Shown here: piece by piece, positions 42,398 to 53,983 of the stretch
Numbering within the stretch: the stretch's first letter is position 1
Layout: each line of letters starts with the position of its first letter
Position numbers and translations under genes: made by a program
Notes under the pieces: generated by a model
Database searches by the model: none
Seen by the model: the letters and a program-made list of their open reading frames with translations, nothing else
What the model was told of the DNA's origin: nothing
NCBI GenBank assembly: GCA_003339415.1
Contig: PDHQ01000062.1
Span: 7,307 to 71,306 of the forward strand
DNA length: 64,000 bases
Reading direction: 5' to 3'
Source of the DNA: Ophiocordyceps camponoti-saundersi (nom. inval.)
Taxonomy: Eukaryota > Ascomycota > Sordariomycetes > Hypocreales > Ophiocordycipitaceae

Positions 42398-43817
42398 GAT
42401 GCTTCTTCGCCTTTTTGTGTGGGTGTGTGCGTGTCTTTCCAAGGGAGAGCGGCGCGGGAACGCCGGGAGGAGGGAAGAATGTTATGGAATATGAGATTCT
42501 GAAGATGCGATTCTTGGAAAGAGCGAGTGGATGCTGCAAGATTAACGGAGGAGAAGTCGATAATATGGTGATGAACGAGATGCTCGGATGAAGCTCGTTC
42601 TTTGAGGCGAGGTTCACGGCGTTTTGCCTGAAGGAGTACGGATACGTTGTACACGGTACCCATTACTTGTCCATCCGCCCGCTGGAATGACTAAGGCAAG
42701 TCCCTGAAGCTGACACGTGATCCGGATCTGCTTGTGTACAGTGTACACCGTACCTGTAGCTCGACAAGCTTCACAGGCCCGGGAGGAGGCTCCCCCGCGA
42801 TAATGACTCCGATGAGTCATAACACACAAACTCCACTACCACGGTATCATTACTAGGCATCAGTACGGCCCTGGTAAGGCTACCTCTGCTTCCAAGGCCG
42901 TCCAAACTTTTTTACATGCAGAGGTTCGGGCTACAATGCCGTGGTGTAAACATAATACACTTGCAGATAGCTGGTCTAAGTACAATACATATGTATGAAG
43001 GTATTTATGTACGTATATATCCTTTGATGCGGGCATTATGTCGCTTCTGAATCTGAGAGTGAAAGCCCCCTCCCCTCCCCCTCCACTCCCCCGCGACTCG
43101 GACCGGCTCTCGTAGGTACCCGGGTACTGTGCGAACGGTGCGGACTACACTAGCCCTTGAAGAATAATATAAGGCAGACGGCCACGACACAGTGGGTGGA
43201 TACCCTTGCTCAACACACTTCCAGCCGCCTGTTACTTCACCACATTTCCTCTCTCTCTGTGTCTCTTTTCCTCTTTTCCTCTCGTTTCTCCTCTCTGACC
43301 TTCCTTCTCCATCGTATCTGCTTCTCCGGTCTCGCCCCCTTCTCGTCCGTCTTCGACTCTCCCCTTATCCCCCGTTACGCTCTCCTTCATCTAGCCTCGG
43401 TCTTCAACGCTTCTCACTTTCATACCGTTTTTATATCTTTTCTCTCAACCTACCAAAGCAACGAAACCCCTCCTTCGTCCCCCCTTGTTTGTCAGCTCGT
43501 TGACGCCGGCCATCCTCCCCACCTCGGGCGGCTGTGCGTCTGCGAGTGAGTGAGTGTGTGTGTGTGTGTGTGTGTGTGTCTCTCTGTCTCTGTCTGTGTG
43601 CGTGCGTGTTTGTCAGCAGGTCTCGAGAATCCGGACAGGCAGCGACCGTCATTATCTTCACCATCATCATTGCCATCATCATCGTCGCCGCCATCATCAT
43701 CACCACCACCACCATCATTTCGGCCCTTCACCACATCAGGCCTCAAAGCCTTCACCATCATCGGCGGCCTCGTCAGCTCGTTGATACCCGCTTAGTCCGG
43801 TGTCTTCGAGCTTCGCC
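42398..43817. promoter_or_regulatory. Divergent intergenic region between RPT3 and the 131-aa protein gene
   Basis: About 1.4 kb with no supportable gene. A CACGTGAT box lies at 42714-42721, 317 bp before the RPT3 start. A TGTACAGTGTACA repeat lies near 42735-42747. A TC-rich leader covers 43240-43500, then a TG array (43553-43579) and ATC/CAC trinucleotide repeats (43650-43715) immediately upstream of the next gene. Confidence 0.6.
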
Positions 43818-44422
43818 ATGTCGTCCATCATCACCATCCCCGCCGGGCGCCCGACGGCCTATCACGACTCTTCAAAGGCCGCCAGCGGCTCGTCTGCAAG
43901 CTCCTACTCCAGCTCTTCCTCACCCTCCTCGCCGTCGTCAACGCCCGGCGCGAGCTCGACCCATACCCGTCGGCGGAGCCTGCTCAGTATGGCCACTTCA
44001 CCGAATCGAGAGGATGCCAAGCTTGTCGTTGCTGACTGATATGCCCAGGTTCCGCCATCTCCAAACAACAATGTACCGTTATCAATATCGGCGATCCGGA
44101 CGGCCCTCCTCGATTGGTAGGTGGTCTCCGTCCCCTTGGACTCTTCGTTTTGACCTTCATGTGCTGACGACGAAAAGATTTCGTACCTCTCCTCTAGCCA
44201 AGGCTTTGCCTGGAACCCTGGTGTGTGGGCGCTACCGAAGCCTTCCCCCCGCCTCCCCCCCCTCACCCGACCTCTGTCCACGTGGCTGACCCGAATTCGC
44301 CAACAGAAATCTTCCTCCCGTCATACGTCGACTGCGACTACGAACCGCTCGAGAACCAATGCGAACCCGTACACGAAATCGTTCTGAGCGACGAGGAGTC
44401 TAAGGACCTCCTCCCGCAATGA
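43818..44422 (+). CDS. Small conserved fungal protein of unknown function
   Basis: Four exons, 43818-43986, 44049-44116, 44178-44220 and 44307-44422, give 131 aa. All junctions keep frame and the last three introns are GT-AG of 61-86 nt. The N-terminal ~57 residues are a Ser-rich disordered string ending in THTRRRSLLS. The C-terminal ~70 residues look structured or motif-like: CTVINIGDPDGPPRLISYLS, then SQGFAWNPEIFLPSYVDCDY, then EPVHEIVLSDEES. I recall this tail as a recurring pattern in small uncharacterised filamentous-fungal proteins but know no assigned function. There is no signal peptide or membrane segment. The close agreement of four exons suggests a real gene. Confidence 0.72.
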
Positions 44423-45384
44423 TCCGAGTACCTCCATCCTGCCGATCGGGGTTGACCCCTCTCGAGAGTCAGGCCGTCGGCTAGACACATTGTTCCCACT
44501 AAAAGCTCGGCGCTAGAGGCTGTCATTTACTTGTTTCTCTCCTCTCAACATGTCACCCCGAAGGGGCTGTTTGCGCTTTCTGGTACGGGCGGGAGTTGGA
44601 ATGGACACGACGAGACGCTCATGAGGCTCGGGACGTGGTTCGAATGGGACGTTTTGTGGTTTGGCGGCTTCATTTGAGTCCGCCGCTGTTGTCGTTGTTG
44701 GCAAGGCGCATTACCGGGGGGAGGAGGGGGAAATGGGGGGTGGAGGGGAGGAGGAAGGGTTCAGTACGATTATGACTTGTGATTCGAAAGGTGGATTCTG
44801 CTACAGAGCGATGACTGCTGCTCCATTTCACGAGATACATAATAAGAGGAAGAAGCTCCAACCAAGAAAAAAAAGTCGAGGCAGAAAGTGTTGAATGGCG
44901 CCCTCTCCCTTGTTCGATGTCGATGGCGGTGAGACAGACAGGCATCCTCGAGACCTACCTATTGAAGCTACCTCTGAAGGGAAGTACAGCCAGCGAGTGG
45001 CTGGGGGAGAGAGAGAGCTGACGTTGGAACAGGTAAGTGGTACAGTGCGAAGAGGCTCAGATCCCTTGCCGAGGTGCATTCGGAGTACCTAGGTACATGT
45101 GTACATATGTACTCCGTCCATGGCTGCGGCCCTGCGGGTACGGCCCAACATTCTAGTCCAGGAGATGGAGAGTACGAATACGGATACGGAGTCAGCCTCG
45201 CGACAACAGCCGCGCACCTCATCGGCATCACCTACTATCGATGACTACGTACATATAAACAGCCACCGATCAGGAAGAAAAAGACAACACTGCGTCCCAT
45301 CTTCCCTCCCACCCCCCGTGGGATCGTCAGCCTCCAACGCGTTCGAGGAAAGGGGGAAAAAAAAACAAATTCCCGATTTAACCT
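44423..45384. other. Intergenic region between the 131-aa protein gene and MIS14
   Basis: About 960 bp. Open frames on both strands lack domains. TACTCCGT lies at about 45108 and a related CGGAGTA at about 45079. No gene is supported. Confidence 0.55.
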
Positions 45385-46144
45385 ATGGAGGCGTTACAGC
45401 GCAAGATCGAGCTCCAGTCGCCGGAAGACCTGGCGTATCTGCTGGGTAACGTGAGGCGAGCTGCGACGGCGCGTCTGGACGAGGCGTTTCCGCCTGTTGA
45501 AGGCGGTGGGGAGGATGAGTTGAGGAATCGAATAGCGGAACTAATCGAAGAGGTTTGTCTCTTTTTCTTACGCGTCAAAAACGAGAGGAAGAGTATAGCA
45601 AGGAAAAAAAGAAAGGGCAAAAAAAAAAAATCAACTGATTGTTTCGTCGCAGTTCATCGACCGCACCTTCACCCTCGCCTCCCCCAACATGTCCATAAAC
45701 GGCCTCCCCGTCCCACCAAGCCTCCTCCTCCAAGAGCAAAGCGAAGAGGTAGAATACGAAGCCTTCGACGGGCGCAAACGAAGACGCGTAGCCGACCTCG
45801 TCGCAGAAGAGGAGAAGCTACTGGAGGAAGTAGCGGCTTTGAAACGAACCGTTCCCGCCAAAGTCGCGTCTTCCAACGCCGCCCGCTTGAAGGAGGATAT
45901 GGCTCGCGACGAGGCTGCTTTCCAGGCGCATCTTTCTCGCGTTCGGGATGAGGCCCGGCTAAGTGGTGGTCGTGAGCTGCTGCCTCTGTCGAGCGGCGAT
46001 TTGGTCGGGAAGATGCATGTTGAAGCGTCCTTTGCTTCTGCTGTCGAGGCGCTCGCTAGGCTAAAGAGGGATTTGCCTGCTGTCGTGGCCAAGATGGAGC
46101 GTGCTAGGGTCGCGGGCGAATATGTCCTTACTGACAAGCGATGA
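45385..46144 (+). CDS. MIS14: Kinetochore protein Mis14/Nsl1 (MIS12 complex)
   Basis: Two exons, 45385-45552 and 45653-46144, give 219 aa. The N-terminus RKIELQSPEDLAYLLGNVRR, then AFPPVEGGGEDELRNRIAEL and, across the intron, FIDRTFTLASPNMSINGLPV are the conserved blocks of fungal Mis14. A helical region follows (DLVAEEEKLLEEVAALKRTV). Known role: one of four subunits of the MIS12/MIND complex linking centromeric chromatin to Ndc80. The intron ends in an A-rich tract and CGCAG. It is convergent with SEC14, with stops 230 bp apart. Confidence 0.93.
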
Positions 46145-46373
46145 ACGCGACTTTCTTGCACGGTTCGACACGGATAGCGAGCGACGACGACGCGTCAACA
46201 GACTGTCACGCATCGCCCTTGACATCACGAGATCAAGAGACGCGAGATTTCGACCATTTATATTCACACTCATTTGCGCGCCGCCTTCTAATATCACTCG
46301 TCTGTTTTTATGCGTAACCCCTCCGGTTGTCCTCTCACGCTGTTTTACTCTTCCTCTTTTCTTCTTCGGTTCC

Positions 46374-47577
46374 TCAGGCCATGGCTGGCTGCATGGCCTC
46401 TTCCTTGCCCGCCGGCGCCTCGACCTCGGGATTTTTGTCTTCACTCACCTTGTCGTCGGTTTCCTTCTTGACCTTGGACTCCCATTTGGCGGGCTTGGCC
46501 CACGCCGGGTCACGCCACGGGCCGGCGTCGCTGTTCTCACATTCCCCAGGGCATTCGCAAGTGCCGCCAAACTCCTTGGGCAGGTTTTCTGCCGGGATCT
46601 GTTTGAGAAGTTCGGTCTTGTAACCGGATCCCAGGATGTTGATCTTGGCGACGGTGACGGGATCAAGCCAACCCTTGATTATGTTCCAGACGGTGGAGAA
46701 GCCCCATGGAGCGTTGATGAGGTACAGCTTGCCCAGACGCTCGGGATAATAATTCTGGGAGATGACGGAGACCTGGTTGACGTACTGACGTACTTGGGGC
46801 ATCTTGGTGAGAGAGATGCCCTTGAGGTCCATGACGGTGCAGCACGTCTCGATGAGGTTTCCGGCCTTGCGGGAGCAGGCGGGAAGACGGGGGTCGGCGA
46901 GACGCTCATACTCGACGGCGAGGTTGGTGAGCATGCGCTCCGACGTGGTAATTTCGTACATGGCCTTGAGGTCAATGCCGCCGAGCGTCTCGATATAGAT
47001 GGGACGGCCGTCCTGGGCGTGAGGGGAACCCCAAGAGTTAGGATACGGAGGGATGGGGTCTACAGCGGCAGAGCAGCTCACCTTGTCAGTCTTGTGATAG
47101 AACTGCTTGTAGTACTTTGCGACGTCCTTCTTTTCGGGGTAGGTCCAGTTGGGCACGTCGTCATCCAGCTTGGTATCCTTGCGCCACTTTTCGCAGTCGA
47201 CGAACCTTGAGGGTCGCCCGTTAGCATCATAGGGAGAGACGAACTTGTCCGGGGTCTCACATCTGCTTGGCCTGGGCCACGTCAAATTTGCGGGCTCGCA
47301 GGAATCGCAGCTGCAGGGTGGGCAACGTCAGCGTCACATCGGAACGCGGTATCGGCCGACAATTTCTATTTCTTTGGAAGAGAAACAGGCGAAGGGGAGT
47401 AAGGCGCACCAGAGTCAAGGTATCGAGTCGTTCGGTGTAGCCTTCAGACTCGAGCATCATCCTCAATTGATGGACCTTGGCAATCTGATCCGGCGTCAAG
47501 TGACCGGCATGGCCATCTTTCTTCTCGGCCGCTGTGTGCGGGAAATCATAGTCGTCGTACTTGTCGTTGAGATCCAT
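46374..47577 (-). CDS. SEC14: Sec14-type phosphatidylinositol/phosphatidylcholine transfer protein
   Basis: Four exons, 47410-47577, 47261-47310, 47082-47205 and 46374-47012, give 326 aa, near the length of fungal Sec14. The CRAL-TRIO N-lobe has HLTPDQIAKVHQLRMMLES and LRFLRARKFDVAQAKQMFVD. The lipid-binding lobe starts DGRPIYIETLGGIDLKAMYE and holds VMDLKGISL, NYYPERLGKLYLINAPWGFS and LPKEFGGTCECPG. Known role: lipid exchange that keeps a Golgi PI4P/DAG balance permissive for secretion. The C-terminal ~40 residues are a charged tail (VKKETDDKVSEDKNPEVEAP). The upstream side of this gene runs straight into the gap-ridden G-run region, so its promoter sequence may be wrong. Confidence 0.95.
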
Positions 47578-47718
47578 AGCGACTTGGAGTGAGGTGATAG
47601 GGGTGGATAGGGGGGGGGGGGGGGGGGGGGGGGGGAAGAGGGGGGGGGGGGGAGGAGATCTGGAGGGAAGCCCAGCGGACCCCGCGGAGACGGGGGAAGG
47701 GAGGGGGGAGGAGAGAGG

Positions 47719-47728
47719 NNNNNNNNNN
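47719..47728. other. Assembly gap (10 N)
   Basis: Ten N inside G-rich sequence. See the finding on duplicated, base-skewed flanks. Confidence 0.95.
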
Positions 47729-47763
47729 GTGGGGGCCGGGGGGGGGGGGGGCGGGGGGGGGGT

Positions 47764-47820
<57 letters not shown>

Positions 47821-48314
47821 GGTAAAAGGGGGAGTTTAGTGAAGATTTCCAAGGGAGGCCAACGAGACCGACGAAGACGCGGGTATAACGGGGGGGAAGA
47901 GAAGGAGAGAAGAAGAAGAAGAAGAAGAGGGAGACAGAAGAAAAGACGACTTGAGCTGAAGATGCTATGTATCAAAACGCTGCGATCCCCTTGGAGCGAG
48001 GACTGTGAACACGGTAGAAGTGAGGCTAAGGCAAAGAGGGTGAAGAGTGGTAATTATCAAGGGCCGTCATCTCTCTCGACCGCCCAAGCTTTTTTAGGTG
48101 CCTCCCTAGAGGTGTGTATGTACATATGTAATCCGTACACCCTTGCTGTGAGCTGGCTGATTACTAAGCATGCTTACTCCTGAGAGCGGGAATTAGAGCA
48201 GGTGGTCAGCTCTCACTCTCACTCTCACTCTCAGTACACTGAGTACAGTACTTCGTAGAGAGGTACGAGGAGAAGACGTGCGAGAGCCCGCTGATATCTG
48301 GTATCCTCTACGGA

Positions 48315-48319
48315 GTTTA
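48315..48319 (+). repeat. Probable target-site duplication, left copy (GTTTA)
   Basis: GTTTA directly precedes the left terminal repeat; GTTTG directly follows the right one at 53632-53636. The single difference is a G-to-A transition, the same class as RIP damage. Four of five matching bases is modest support. Confidence 0.55.
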
Positions 48320-48483
48320 TATTGAGGCACGCACGCTGTCACGGATCGGGCAGTGATATTGCTAATGCTAAGTCTAACTCTAGTAGCCCCTCTATACTAA
48401 TTTAGTATATCTAATATACTAACCTAACCGGGCTTAAGCCCTAAGTAAGGTATAGCTTAGACTATAAAGTATATTATATAATA
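48320..48483 (+). repeat. Left 164-bp terminal direct repeat
   Basis: Starts TATTGAGGCACGCACGCTGT and ends in AATA; TATT and AATA are inverted. The outer (left) half keeps C and G, while nine positions in the inner (right) third (from about 48447) are T or A where the other copy has C or G. Confidence 0.93.
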
Positions 48484-51400
48484 CCGCCCCTAAAGCTAAG
48501 TAAGCTAAAGAATAACTATCGTAATATTATTTCTTAATATTTAGATTACTAAAGCTACCCCTATTTTTTAATATAGCTAAATTTAGCTAGCGTATAAATT
48601 ACTAATACTTATTCGCTTATAGACTTTTCGTAAAGCTATTTATAATTATATTTTTTATACTAATTTATTATAAATTAAAAAAGCTTATTTAATATTTTTA
48701 AATAATCTATTTATATCGTAAATTAATATACTTAATATATACTTTATTAAATAGGTTAATTATAGCTAATTTTATATTTTAGCTATTAGTAAATATTATA
48801 AAAGGCCTCTTTTATTCGTAGCTAATATCTTAAATAATATTAGAAAGCTAAATTATTATAAGCTTAGCGGGCGTAAAAGCTATAAATTTAGCCTCTATAT
48901 TACTTATAGTAATAAAGGTCTAATATTTTAAGCGCTACGCGATAAAGCTATTAGTAAGGAAAATAATAAATTTAGCTATTAAGGCGCGGGTTACCTAATC
49001 GTCCGCGAATAATATATCGGAATATATATAAAGTTAAAAGTCTTTACTATATATTACTTTCCTAAGTATAATATTAAGAGACGGTATATTACGTAAATAG
49101 TAGAAAAGGTACTTTATCGTAATTAGATAAGCGTAAGTTAAATAGGAATTTATTTCTAATAGCTTCTTAACGCTATATATAATATTAGGCCTTATATTTA
49201 AGGCTAGCTAATTTAAGCTACTTATTTATTTTTATTATATTATAGCCTTTATCTTAATCTTAGCCTTTTTCTAATTATAAGGAATTATATACTTTATCGG
49301 CTATAATATCTTCGTAAGCTTTAAATTATTAATATTAAATAGCTTAAGAATCTTATAGGCGAAGAAAGTTTAATATATTTAAATAGTTTAAGCTTAATAG
49401 TTATAATTAAACTCTAAGCTAAGGAATTCTTAAAATTTACTAAGGTATTTAACCTTATATAATTTATCGAGAATTATAGCCTTATTATTAATTTATATTT
49501 ATATTAGTATAATAAGGAGGATATTATTTATATAAAGAATAAAGAGGCTACTATTAGCGTAGCGATAAAAGTATAACTTAAAGTTAAGTTATTTAAATCC
49601 GCGATTAGTTAGATTTTTAGCTATATACTTAAACTACTAGCGTAGCGAGGCTTAATAGCTATAAAAGGCCCTTTTTAGTTAGTAAACGCGGCCTAACTTA
49701 TCTTTAAAGCTATAAGGTTATTCGATAAAGATATCTTTATCTAATTTAGCGTTAATAAAGGTATTTACGATATTAAACTTTACTTATTTAAGGTTTTATA
49801 TTATAATAAAAGTAAAGAAAATCCGTATAGATAATTAATACGCTATAGTAATATATAAGTCCTTAATAAGTTAATTTATAAGATTACGATCTTTATAAAT
49901 AACTTAGTAAGCTTTTATTATTAGATCTATACTTTTAATTAGCTTCTTTATAAATACCTAACGCCTTAAAAAGGTTTTAATATTATAAAGCTTAGGAATA
50001 AGCTCCTAAGCGCCTTTTTAATATAGCTTATTAAGTTTTTTCTTTATTATAAGTACTTAATATTTATTAAATTTAGGTAGCTTTTTCGTAATACGATAAT
50101 TACTTAAAATATAACTTATAAAAGTTTTTATAGCTAAAGCTAAGAGAATTATTATAAATACCTAATTAATATATTTATCCTTATTAGTAAAGGAAATATA
50201 TAGTAAAAAGGGTTTAAGAACGCTAGCTAAATTAGCTTATATAAGCCTTTTCGAATATTTTATTAGCTCGGTACTATAAATCTCCTCCGTTAAATAACGC
50301 TTATAGCGTTATTATATTAATTTTATTAAGGTAAAAGATAAGGTTAACGCCTTACGCTCGCGTAAATATTAAAAAGGTTATTTTTTAAATATTAAGTTAA
50401 TTAGCTAAAAATTCTATAAGTTATTAGCTAATTTATTAGGATTATTATAATTATTAGTATCGTAAACTTAGCTATTAGGAAAATTTAAGGTTATAGGCGC
50501 TATTAGTAATAATTATACCTTTTTATTAATTTCCTTAATTAATCGAAGAAGCGTATTCTTTTCGAAAAACGGGCGCGGTGCCTCTTTACCTCGATAAAGC
50601 GTAGGATTCGGTAAGAGAAAGTACGAAAAGTTTCCTTCGGGTATTTTAAAACGCTTTTTTAATAACCTTATAAATTCCTTTTAAATATTCGAATTTAATA
50701 TATCTAATAATCTAGCTATAATAGTTAGATATTTCCTTAATTATTTTTTAATATTTAATATATTAAAAGATTATAAAATATTAATATTACTAATTTAGCT
50801 ATAGGAAATTTTCTCTTTCTCCTTATAAGGAAGAATAATAAGTTTAAATTTAATAATTTTACCTTTTTTTTCTAAATAAGCCTTAAATTCGATTAATAAG
50901 TCCTTTTTAATAGTAAAAGCTTTAGTATAATTAATAAAATATATATCTTATACTTAAATAACGATTTTTTAATTAGGAAGCTATATTTTAAAAATATAGC
51001 TATATAAGCCCTTAATATTAACGAGATTACCCTTCTAAGCTTAAGGAGCTATTTTCTCTAACCTTATAATTTTCTCTTTTAGCTTTATTACGTATACCGT
51101 ATAGCCCTAAGCGTATAGGTAGCTAATATTATATTTATAAGGTAAATTAAGCGTTTTTATAACTTTCTTAAGAGGGCTCTTTTTACCTTTTATAAGTAGT
51201 AAATTCGTAACGTACGCTACTATTAATATATAATATAGCTAAAGGGTTATAAGAAGCTATATATATAGATAAATAGCTCTTACTATTATTAAAAGTATTC
51301 TACTAGCTCTTTTTATAAAACTATTTTATTAAAAGTTATATAAGGTTAAATAATATAAAATAAATTTATTTTAAAAAGCCTAAGCTTTAATTACCTCGCT

Positions 51401-53467
51401 CTTAAACTCTTATATATTATCGAAAGCTATTATAGTTATAAGAATTCCTCTAAAAAAGGTATTAACTTATTTTTTCTATTTACGAAGAAGCTTAAAAGCT
51501 TAACCTTTTAAATTAGTAGCTATTATTTAGTAGAATCTTATAAAGGCGTTAATTTTATATAAAGAATAGCGGGCGCTACCTATTCTTAATAAGTTATATT
51601 TAATAATATCCTAAAAAATAATATTAAGGAACTTTATAAGCTTTACTAGTAAATCCTTACTAATTATAATATTAGCTTTAGTAAATTAATAAGCCTCGCA
51701 CGAGAAGCCTTTAATAGTATTTTTATTAATTAGAATTCTTACTTTCTAATAAGCTAAGGTTACCTTTTTTTTACTAGTATATATAAGGCGCTTATATATA
51801 ATAGTAAAATTAGCTTTTAAGCCCTTTCTTAGTAATTTATATAGTAAAATAGTAAATATTTTAATTACGGTTTAATTACTATTTATAGCAGTAATATAAA
51901 TAACTTAAAGTTAATTATTAAGATAGTAAATACGCTTTTTAGTGCTTTTTTTAATAAGGAAATTTATTTTAAAGTTAGTAATAACGCTTTTTTCTTTTAG
52001 AACGCTTATACTTATTAAATTCGCTTAAATATTAAAATAATAAAAAGCTTATAATAAAATTATCGAATTACTATTAAGTAAATTTATCTTAACTTTACCT
52101 TTTCCTTAAAGCTATAAATCTCCGCTATTAATAGCGCGGAAAAAGTTAATTATAATATTCTTATAAATCTTAATAAATTATTTTAAATTATTAAATATAT
52201 AGCCTTTAGCTTTAAAATTATATATAATATTATCTTAAATAATATTAAAGTTAATAGCTATAAGTTTATATATTTATCTAGCTTTTATAATAGCTTCTAA
52301 TATTATAATTTATTTCTATTAATATTAATTTTTTAGGGGTAAGCGTAGCTTTAGATATAATTTTTAATAATTTTCTTTTTTATAAAGCTTATTATTTTTA
52401 GGAATAAAGTATCTATAATTAAGATATTATCTTTTCTAGCTTTTTTAAGTAGGAGAAGAGGCTTTACTATTATAATTTCCGCGGCTATAGCTTTTATTAT
52501 AGCTTTAACCTTTTCTTTAGCTATTATCTCGCTTTTTTTCCTATTTTTTCGTATTCTAATTCGCGGAAAAAATATCTTTTTTCTTATTATTAATAAGCTT
52601 AGTATAATTTTAGAAAAAATTTAAGATTTTATCTTTTATTAGGGGCTTTTATTTAACTAGCTTATATATTTAATTTTTATATTAGGAAAATATAACGGTT
52701 TTAATAGCGTTAATTATAGCTTTAATAAACTATTCTTTATAGGGTTTTTTTATTATAATATAAAATTAACTTTATAGGAGATTAAGATATTTTACGAAAA
52801 TACTAAATATTATAAAATTCTCCGCCTTTATAATATATATTTCTTTTATAATTAATAAGAAAATAACTCTTAGAGCTATATTATATTTTTTCTTAATAGT
52901 TATAAAAGTTTAATATATTATTTAATTCGAATTCTAGCTATTATTATAAATTCCGAAAATTATTATAAGCTTATAATAATATATAATAAAATAATAATAA
53001 TAAATTTCCTTATCTTATTATTTCTTTATAGCTTTAATATTTATATTTATAAGTTTACTATTATTAAGCTTATTAATATATTAAAATAATTAAAATTACT
53101 TAATTATTATTTTAATTAATATTTTCTAATATTACTAATTCTCTTAGCTTTTTAGCTTTTTTATATTTATTAAGATTATTTTTATTTTTATATTTTTTAA
53201 TAAAATTATCGTAATTTTCTTTTATAGCTTAAATAAGCTCCTTATTACCTAAATAAATAGTATTTTTCTTAGTAAAGCTTATCTTAGCTTTTCTTAACTA
53301 AAATAATTTTTTATAAACTAAGTTAGGTATATTATTTATTTAAAATAATAGTATTAGTAATATAATAGCGTTTATTATAGCTAAGCGGATCCTAAATAGG
53401 ATCTCTTATAAGGAATATTAATTATTATTATAAAAAACGCGTAATTTAGCGTAACGAGCGTATAACT

Positions 53468-53631
53468 TATTAAGGCACGTATATTATTATAGATTAGGTA
53501 GTAATATTACTAATACTAAGTCTAACTTTAGTAGCCCCTCTATATTAATTTAGTATATCTAATATACTAACCTAACCGGGCTTAAGCCCTAAGTGGGGCA
53601 TAGCCTAGACTATAAGGTGTGTCACATAATA
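53468..53631 (+). repeat. Right 164-bp terminal direct repeat
   Basis: Starts TATTAAGGCACGTATATTAT and ends CACATAATA. Seventeen positions in its inner (left) half, at 53472-53545, are T or A where the left copy has C or G. The outer half is spared. Confidence 0.93.
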
Positions 53632-53983
53632 GTTTGTATATATATATGTACCGTATATACTCCTTTCTTGAAGATGCCCCCAAAGGCTTGAACAGAAGGA
53701 CATTTTTAAACCCGCGGGCTCCACTCCGCCGCAGCCGTTGCAAAGGGAAGACTCGGGAAGAGGTCCAGAGGGCAAGGGTGGCGAGCGCAGTTCACGTGTA
53801 GAGTCACATGGCGATTAGATCTACTACATACTCTACCTAGGTATGTACATGAGAAAATTTCACACACACCGATCACGCTACCATGATGAACGAGCATCAC
53901 CCTCTTCTCGTCTCTCACACTTACACACTCACTCACACACCTCAAGGGAACAGTCGCATGGTGCGCAAGTCCAACGGCTCGCC
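53632..53983 (+). promoter_or_regulatory. Region between the retroelement and the RMND1-like gene
   Basis: About 350 bp of normal composition resuming at once after the right terminal repeat. GTTTG (53632-53636) is the probable right target-site copy. A CACGTG box lies at 53793-53798, 186 bp before the ATG. CACA-type repeats lie near 53860-53940. Confidence 0.6.

Larger units (their letters stand above)
47578..48319. other. G-run region with assembly gap between SEC14 and the retroelement
   Basis: No gene. G runs lie at about 47610-47652 and 47764-47819, with 10 N at 47719-47728. Left-flank sequence (about 47650-47718) looks like a G-skewed copy of right-flank sequence (about 47838-47915). 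CTCACT hexamer repeats cover 48211-48233. The last ~100 bp are normal unique sequence up to the element. Confidence 0.75.
48320..53631 (-). mobile_element. RIP-mutated LTR-retrotransposon-like relic, 5,312 bp
   Basis: Bounded by two 164-bp direct repeats of exactly equal length (48320-48483, 53468-53631). They differ at 26 positions, all C/T or G/A transitions. The interior is extremely AT-rich. By eye I find only about two CA (near 51688, 51889) and two TG (near 50579, 51943) dinucleotides in roughly 5 kb, while CG, CT and CC survive. That is the pattern expected of saturated RIP. No open frame of note remains, so no protein can be named. A purine tract (AGGGGCGG, minus strand) abuts the left repeat, hinting that the element read right to left; the strand call rests on this only. 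Size and repeat length fit a Copia-type element, but without a protein this is a guess. The coding sequence is dead. Confidence 0.85.

Noticed and set aside
35887..48312. Recurrent TACTCCGTA / CGGAGTA words (35887, 45079, 45108, 48309) as a binding site
   Set aside because: Only a few copies, mostly in intergenic TATG-rich sequence with no fixed position to genes; could equally be genome composition.
48490..53460. Search for surviving CRISPR-like, tRNA or coding signals in the AT-rich block
   Set aside because: No regular spacer repeats, no tRNA fold, and stops every few codons in all frames; a RIP-killed element explains it.
48323..53626. Alternative TG...CA ends for the terminal repeats (TGAGG at the left, CACA at the right)
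   Set aside because: Identity extends beyond these bases on both sides (TATT, TAATA), the outer bases then give no matching target-site copy, and the TATT...AATA limits give GTTTA/GTTTG. Kept only as a possibility.
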